Positions 7,125 to 8,837 of a DNA stretch of 8,837 nt are shown here, piece by piece. The notes below the pieces were generated by a model that saw only the letters and a program-made list of their open reading frames with translations, was not told where the DNA came from and did not search any database. A program made the translations under genes and the position numbers. The DNA is from Planctomycetota bacterium. GTDB taxonomy: Bacteria; Planctomycetota; Phycisphaerae; WQYP01. The stretch is taken from assembly GCA_021828925.1 (NCBI GenBank), contig JAJZCT010000107.1, positions 1-8,837 of the forward strand. The letters are read 5' to 3'. How positions within the stretch are numbered: position 1 is the first letter of the stretch; each line of letters begins with the position of its first letter.

Positions 7125-7133
7125 CCAAGTTCC
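7099..7133. repeat. Heptamer tandem array D (AGATGCT then AAGTTCC)
   Basis: Five heptamers in one register: AAATATG, AGATGCA, AGATGCT, AAATTCC, AAGTTCC. The order, ATGC-type followed by TTCC-type, is the same as in array B. It is more degenerate than the other arrays. Confidence 0.75.
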
Positions 7134-7197
7134 CGTAAGCACGCCGGGGATGCAGGAAATGGACATTGTTTAACTTGAATGGAGACACAACATTCTG

Positions 7198-8472
7198 ATG
7201 CTGGCTTATTACGTTCAAACGCTTAATCCATTTATATGGCAATGGGGAAATTCCGGATTTGGTATCCGCTGGTATGGAACAGCCTATTTGCTGGGCTTTA
7301 TCATCGCGTACCTGTTGATGAAACGCTTTATCCGCACGGGCCGGATGCTGCTGCCCATGGAGCAACTGCCGGATTTTGTCCTTTTTGTTGCGATTTTCGG
7401 CGTGTTAATTGGCGGACGCCTCGGTGAGGCACTGCTGTATCGACCCAGCATGTTTACCAATTTCTCCCCGCCGTTTCCGTATTGGGGATTGTTAAAAATT
7501 CAGGACGGAGGCATGGCCGCCCATGGCGGAATTGTCGGCGTATTTATCGCGTCGTATGTTTTCGCCAGGCGGCGTGGTTACCGTTTTTTGAACCTCGTGG
7601 ATTGCGGCGCCATGGTGGCCCCGATTGGAATATTTTTTGGCCGCATCGCCAATTTTATTAACGGCGAAGTGTATGGCCATATTTCCCACGCGAAATGGGC
7701 GGTGCAGTTTCCAACGGAATTGATTTATCAATCGCAACCCCTTGATGCGCGGATTCGCCATCTGGCCGGCAAGATGGCCGGCAAACATCCGAATCTTGCC
7801 CATTTTATGGATCAAAATCCGGTTGCCGGAATGGTGCGCTATGTAAGCCATCACCTGCAATGGCATCATCCCAGCCTCGTGCCCGCGCTGGCCCTGCATC
7901 CGAAAGAGGAAATCATCAAACTGGCGCACAGCGGCAAATCCGCCTTTCTTAACACGCAACTTCAGCAGATTCCGGATTTTCTCCGAAAAATTAAGCTGGA
8001 TGTTCACGCCCGCCACTTGGCTCAACAGGTGATGGTTCGCTACCCTGATCTCGCCGGCGCCATACGCCGCAATCCCAATATGGAATTAATCAATCTTGCC
8101 CGTCAAGGCAACGCTTTTGTTATTACGCACCTGCGTGAAATTCTTAACCCCCGGATTCCCTCGCAACTTATTGAAGCCTCGCTGGAAGGGCTGCTGCTGT
8201 TTCTGCTTTGCTTTTTTATCGGGTCCCGGTGGAAAAAAGAAGGAATTGCCGCCGCCTGTTTTGCCACGCTCTATCCCATTATGCGAATGACAGGCGAGCA
8301 ATTCCGCGCCGGTGATCAACCCAAGCTGATTTTCGGACATTGGATCAGCCTCGGTGACTTGTACAGTTGGCCCATGCTCGTTCTGGGCCTGATTTTCCTG
8401 ATCTGGGCCATCCGCCGCCCGGCAACGGTTGCTCCGGCAACTGCCGCCGCACCACCAACCAGTGCCCGATGA
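7198..8472 (+). CDS. lgt: Prolipoprotein diacylglyceryl transferase with a repeat-built insertion
   Basis: Lgt moves diacylglycerol from phosphatidylglycerol to the lipobox cysteine of prolipoproteins in the inner membrane. Here it has 424 residues, against 291 in E. coli. Seven hydrophobic segments lie near 27-45, 57-80, 110-127, 133-154, 329-345, 350-369 and 388-407. MAAHGGIVGV (His109), GRIANFINGEVYG (148-160) and RMTGEQFR (Arg363, Glu367) keep the expected key residues, so the enzyme is probably active. Between VQFP (169-172) and RIPSQLIEA (319-327) lie about 145 residues with three diverged repeats. E. coli has some 35 residues there. The usual RHPSQLYEA motif has Ile in place of both His and Tyr. 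The tail after 407 is Ala/Pro/Thr-rich. ATG 7198 follows GGAG by 13 bases, a long spacing; an in-frame ATT (7192) or CTG (7195) is closer but less likely. Confidence 0.94.
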   Translation: MLAYYVQTLNPFIWQWGNSGFGIRWYGTAYLLGFIIAYLLMKRFIRTGRMLLPMEQLPDFVLFVAIFGVLIGGRLGEALLYRPSMFTNFSPPFPYWGLLKIQDGGMAAHGGIVGVFIASYVFARRRGYRFLNLVDCGAMVAPIGIFFGRIANFINGEVYGHISHAKWAVQFPTELIYQSQPLDARIRHLAGKMAGKHPNLAHFMDQNPVAGMVRYVSHHLQWHHPSLVPALALHPKEEIIKLAHSGKSAFLNTQLQQIPDFLRKIKLDVHARHLAQQVMVRYPDLAGAIRRNPNMELINLARQGNAFVITHLREILNPRIPSQLIEASLEGLLLFLLCFFIGSRWKKEGIAAACFATLYPIMRMTGEQFRAGDQPKLIFGHWISLGDLYSWPMLVLGLIFLIWAIRRPATVAPATAAAPPTSAR

Positions 8473-8650
8473 CCAGCCGTGCGGCGTGACAATATTTCCG
8501 CTCTACCCCGCCGTGCGGGGAAAACCCAAGTTCATCTGATGCGGCAACCGCCGGATCAGGCGTTTGCGCATCATATGCGGTAATGAGTTTGGGCACGTTA
8601 ACCGGAATTTCAGGCGGGGCTGATTTTCCGGCCGGTTTGCAGATAGTCAA
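8345..8650 (-). CDS. Doubtful small ORF overlapping the 3' end of lgt
   Basis: A minus-strand frame of about 101 codons can start at TTG 8650-8648, 8 bases after AAGGA in a strong AGGAAGGA site. Its first 59 residues lie in the spacer and read plausibly (for example KSAPPEIPVNVPKLITAYDA). The rest is antisense to the last 128 bases of lgt and looks like shadow sequence. It is Pro/Ala-rich, with no recognised domain, signal peptide or membrane segment. It could be a real small protein, the remnant of a longer gene, or chance. It follows the right-edge gene by 71 bases. Confidence 0.25.
   Translation of the reverse strand: MTICKPAGKSAPPEIPVNVPKLITAYDAQTPDPAVAASDELGFSPHGGVERKYCHAARLVIGHWLVVRRQLPEQPLPGGGWPRSGKSGPERAWANCTSHRG
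8506..8520. other. GC hairpin downstream of lgt
   Basis: CCCCGC, loop CGT, GCGGGG: six G-C pairs starting 33 bases after the lgt stop. The plus strand is followed by AAAA rather than T, so an intrinsic terminator is doubtful. It may still mark the end of the lgt transcript or be part of a repeat. Confidence 0.4.
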
Positions 8651-8721
8651 TAGTCCATTCCTTCCTGTTATTAAGTTTCGGCAACTTTCAAAAACCACTG
8701 CGCTTATTTTATGCGGTCCAT

Positions 8722-8837
8722 TTACCCGCGTGCGGCCTGATCCATCATGTAAACAAGCTCTCCATCAATGGGATGCACATTGGCGGCGGGAATCAATTCG
8801 GGATTCACATCTTTGGAAAGCAGTTGCCGCACCACCT
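8722..8837 (-). CDS. 3' end of an unrecognised gene entering from the right edge
   Basis: The minus strand is open from the window edge to TAA 8724-8722, giving the last 37 codons of a protein. The visible part includes RQLLSKDVNPELIPAANVHP and ends MMDQAARG. The other two minus frames carry stops within this stretch. I do not recognise the family from so little sequence. Confidence 0.5.
   Translation of the reverse strand, partial: VVRQLLSKDVNPELIPAANVHPIDGELVYMMDQAARG

Larger units (their letters stand above)
6835..7197. other. Divergent dapL-lgt spacer, 363 bases, repeat-rich and non-coding
   Basis: Both flanking genes read outward, so promoters for the dapL cluster and for lgt should lie here. 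The spacer contains two heptamer arrays (6961-7009 and 7099-7133) around a GC-rich hairpin (7039-7057). A minus-strand frame of 99 codons across it reads through the repeats and looks accidental. I do not recognise any riboswitch class. Confidence 0.7.

Noticed and set aside
6867..7166. A 99-codon minus-strand frame in the dapL-lgt spacer
   Set aside because: It translates heptamer arrays into periodic peptides such as THYSLLFIHYSL, has no good ribosome site and overlaps the unconserved extension of dapL.
7492..8025. A 177-codon minus-strand frame across the lgt insertion
   Set aside because: It is antisense to a frame that continues through conserved Lgt motifs on both sides. Its composition looks like shadow coding.
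2888..8503. A shared 13-mer, AATATTTCCGCTC, at 2888-2900 and 8491-8503
   Set aside because: In a window of this size one such chance match is about expected, and the flanks do not match.

Overview
The window looks like chromosomal DNA of a Gram-negative-type bacterium with roughly balanced GC. My best guess is a member of the Planctomycetota or the wider PVC group. The reasons are indirect: an LL-diaminopimelate aminotransferase (DapL) lysine/peptidoglycan route, an LpxL-type lipid A acyltransferase, a GT87 membrane glycosyltransferase, and intergenic heptanucleotide repeats of a kind I associate with such genomes. No rRNA or tRNA gene is visible to settle it.

Layout, left to right. (1) Positions 1-1399, minus strand: the first 466 codons of a large unrecognised protein that runs off the left edge. 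It has a strong ribosome binding site and no interruption, and may belong to a mobile or multicopy family. (2) 1400-1736: a non-coding spacer with two short inverted repeats. (3) 1737-2660, minus: an LpxL/HtrB-family acyltransferase. (4) 2661-2902: a spacer with two heptamer repeat arrays on either side of two short palindromes. (5) 2903-6834, minus: a compact four-gene cluster transcribed in the order dapL, GT87 glycosyltransferase, folK, panC. Its gaps are 12-18 bases, with an alternative TTG start of folK overlapping the preceding stop. (6) 6835-7197: a divergent spacer with two more heptamer arrays around a GC-rich hairpin, plus a possible lgt promoter. (7) 7198-8472, plus: lgt, which carries an unusual internal insertion. 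(8) 8473-8837: a GC hairpin, a doubtful small minus-strand ORF, and the 3' end of an unrecognised minus-strand gene entering from the right.

Functionally, most of the recognised genes serve the cell envelope (DapL for diaminopimelate, LpxL for lipid A, Lgt for lipoproteins, GT87 for a polyprenyl-linked sugar transfer). FolK and PanC belong to folate and coenzyme A synthesis, and the folK-pan neighbourhood is also seen in other bacteria such as E. coli.

The two observations most worth following are: (a) the Lgt enzyme keeps its catalytic motifs but carries about 145 residues between the GRxxNFINGE region and the PSQLxEA motif, built from three diverged copies of one helical-looking repeat; (b) four intergenic arrays, all with an exact 7-base period but different heptamer sequences, two of which show the same order of heptamer types, each pair enclosing short palindromes or a hairpin.
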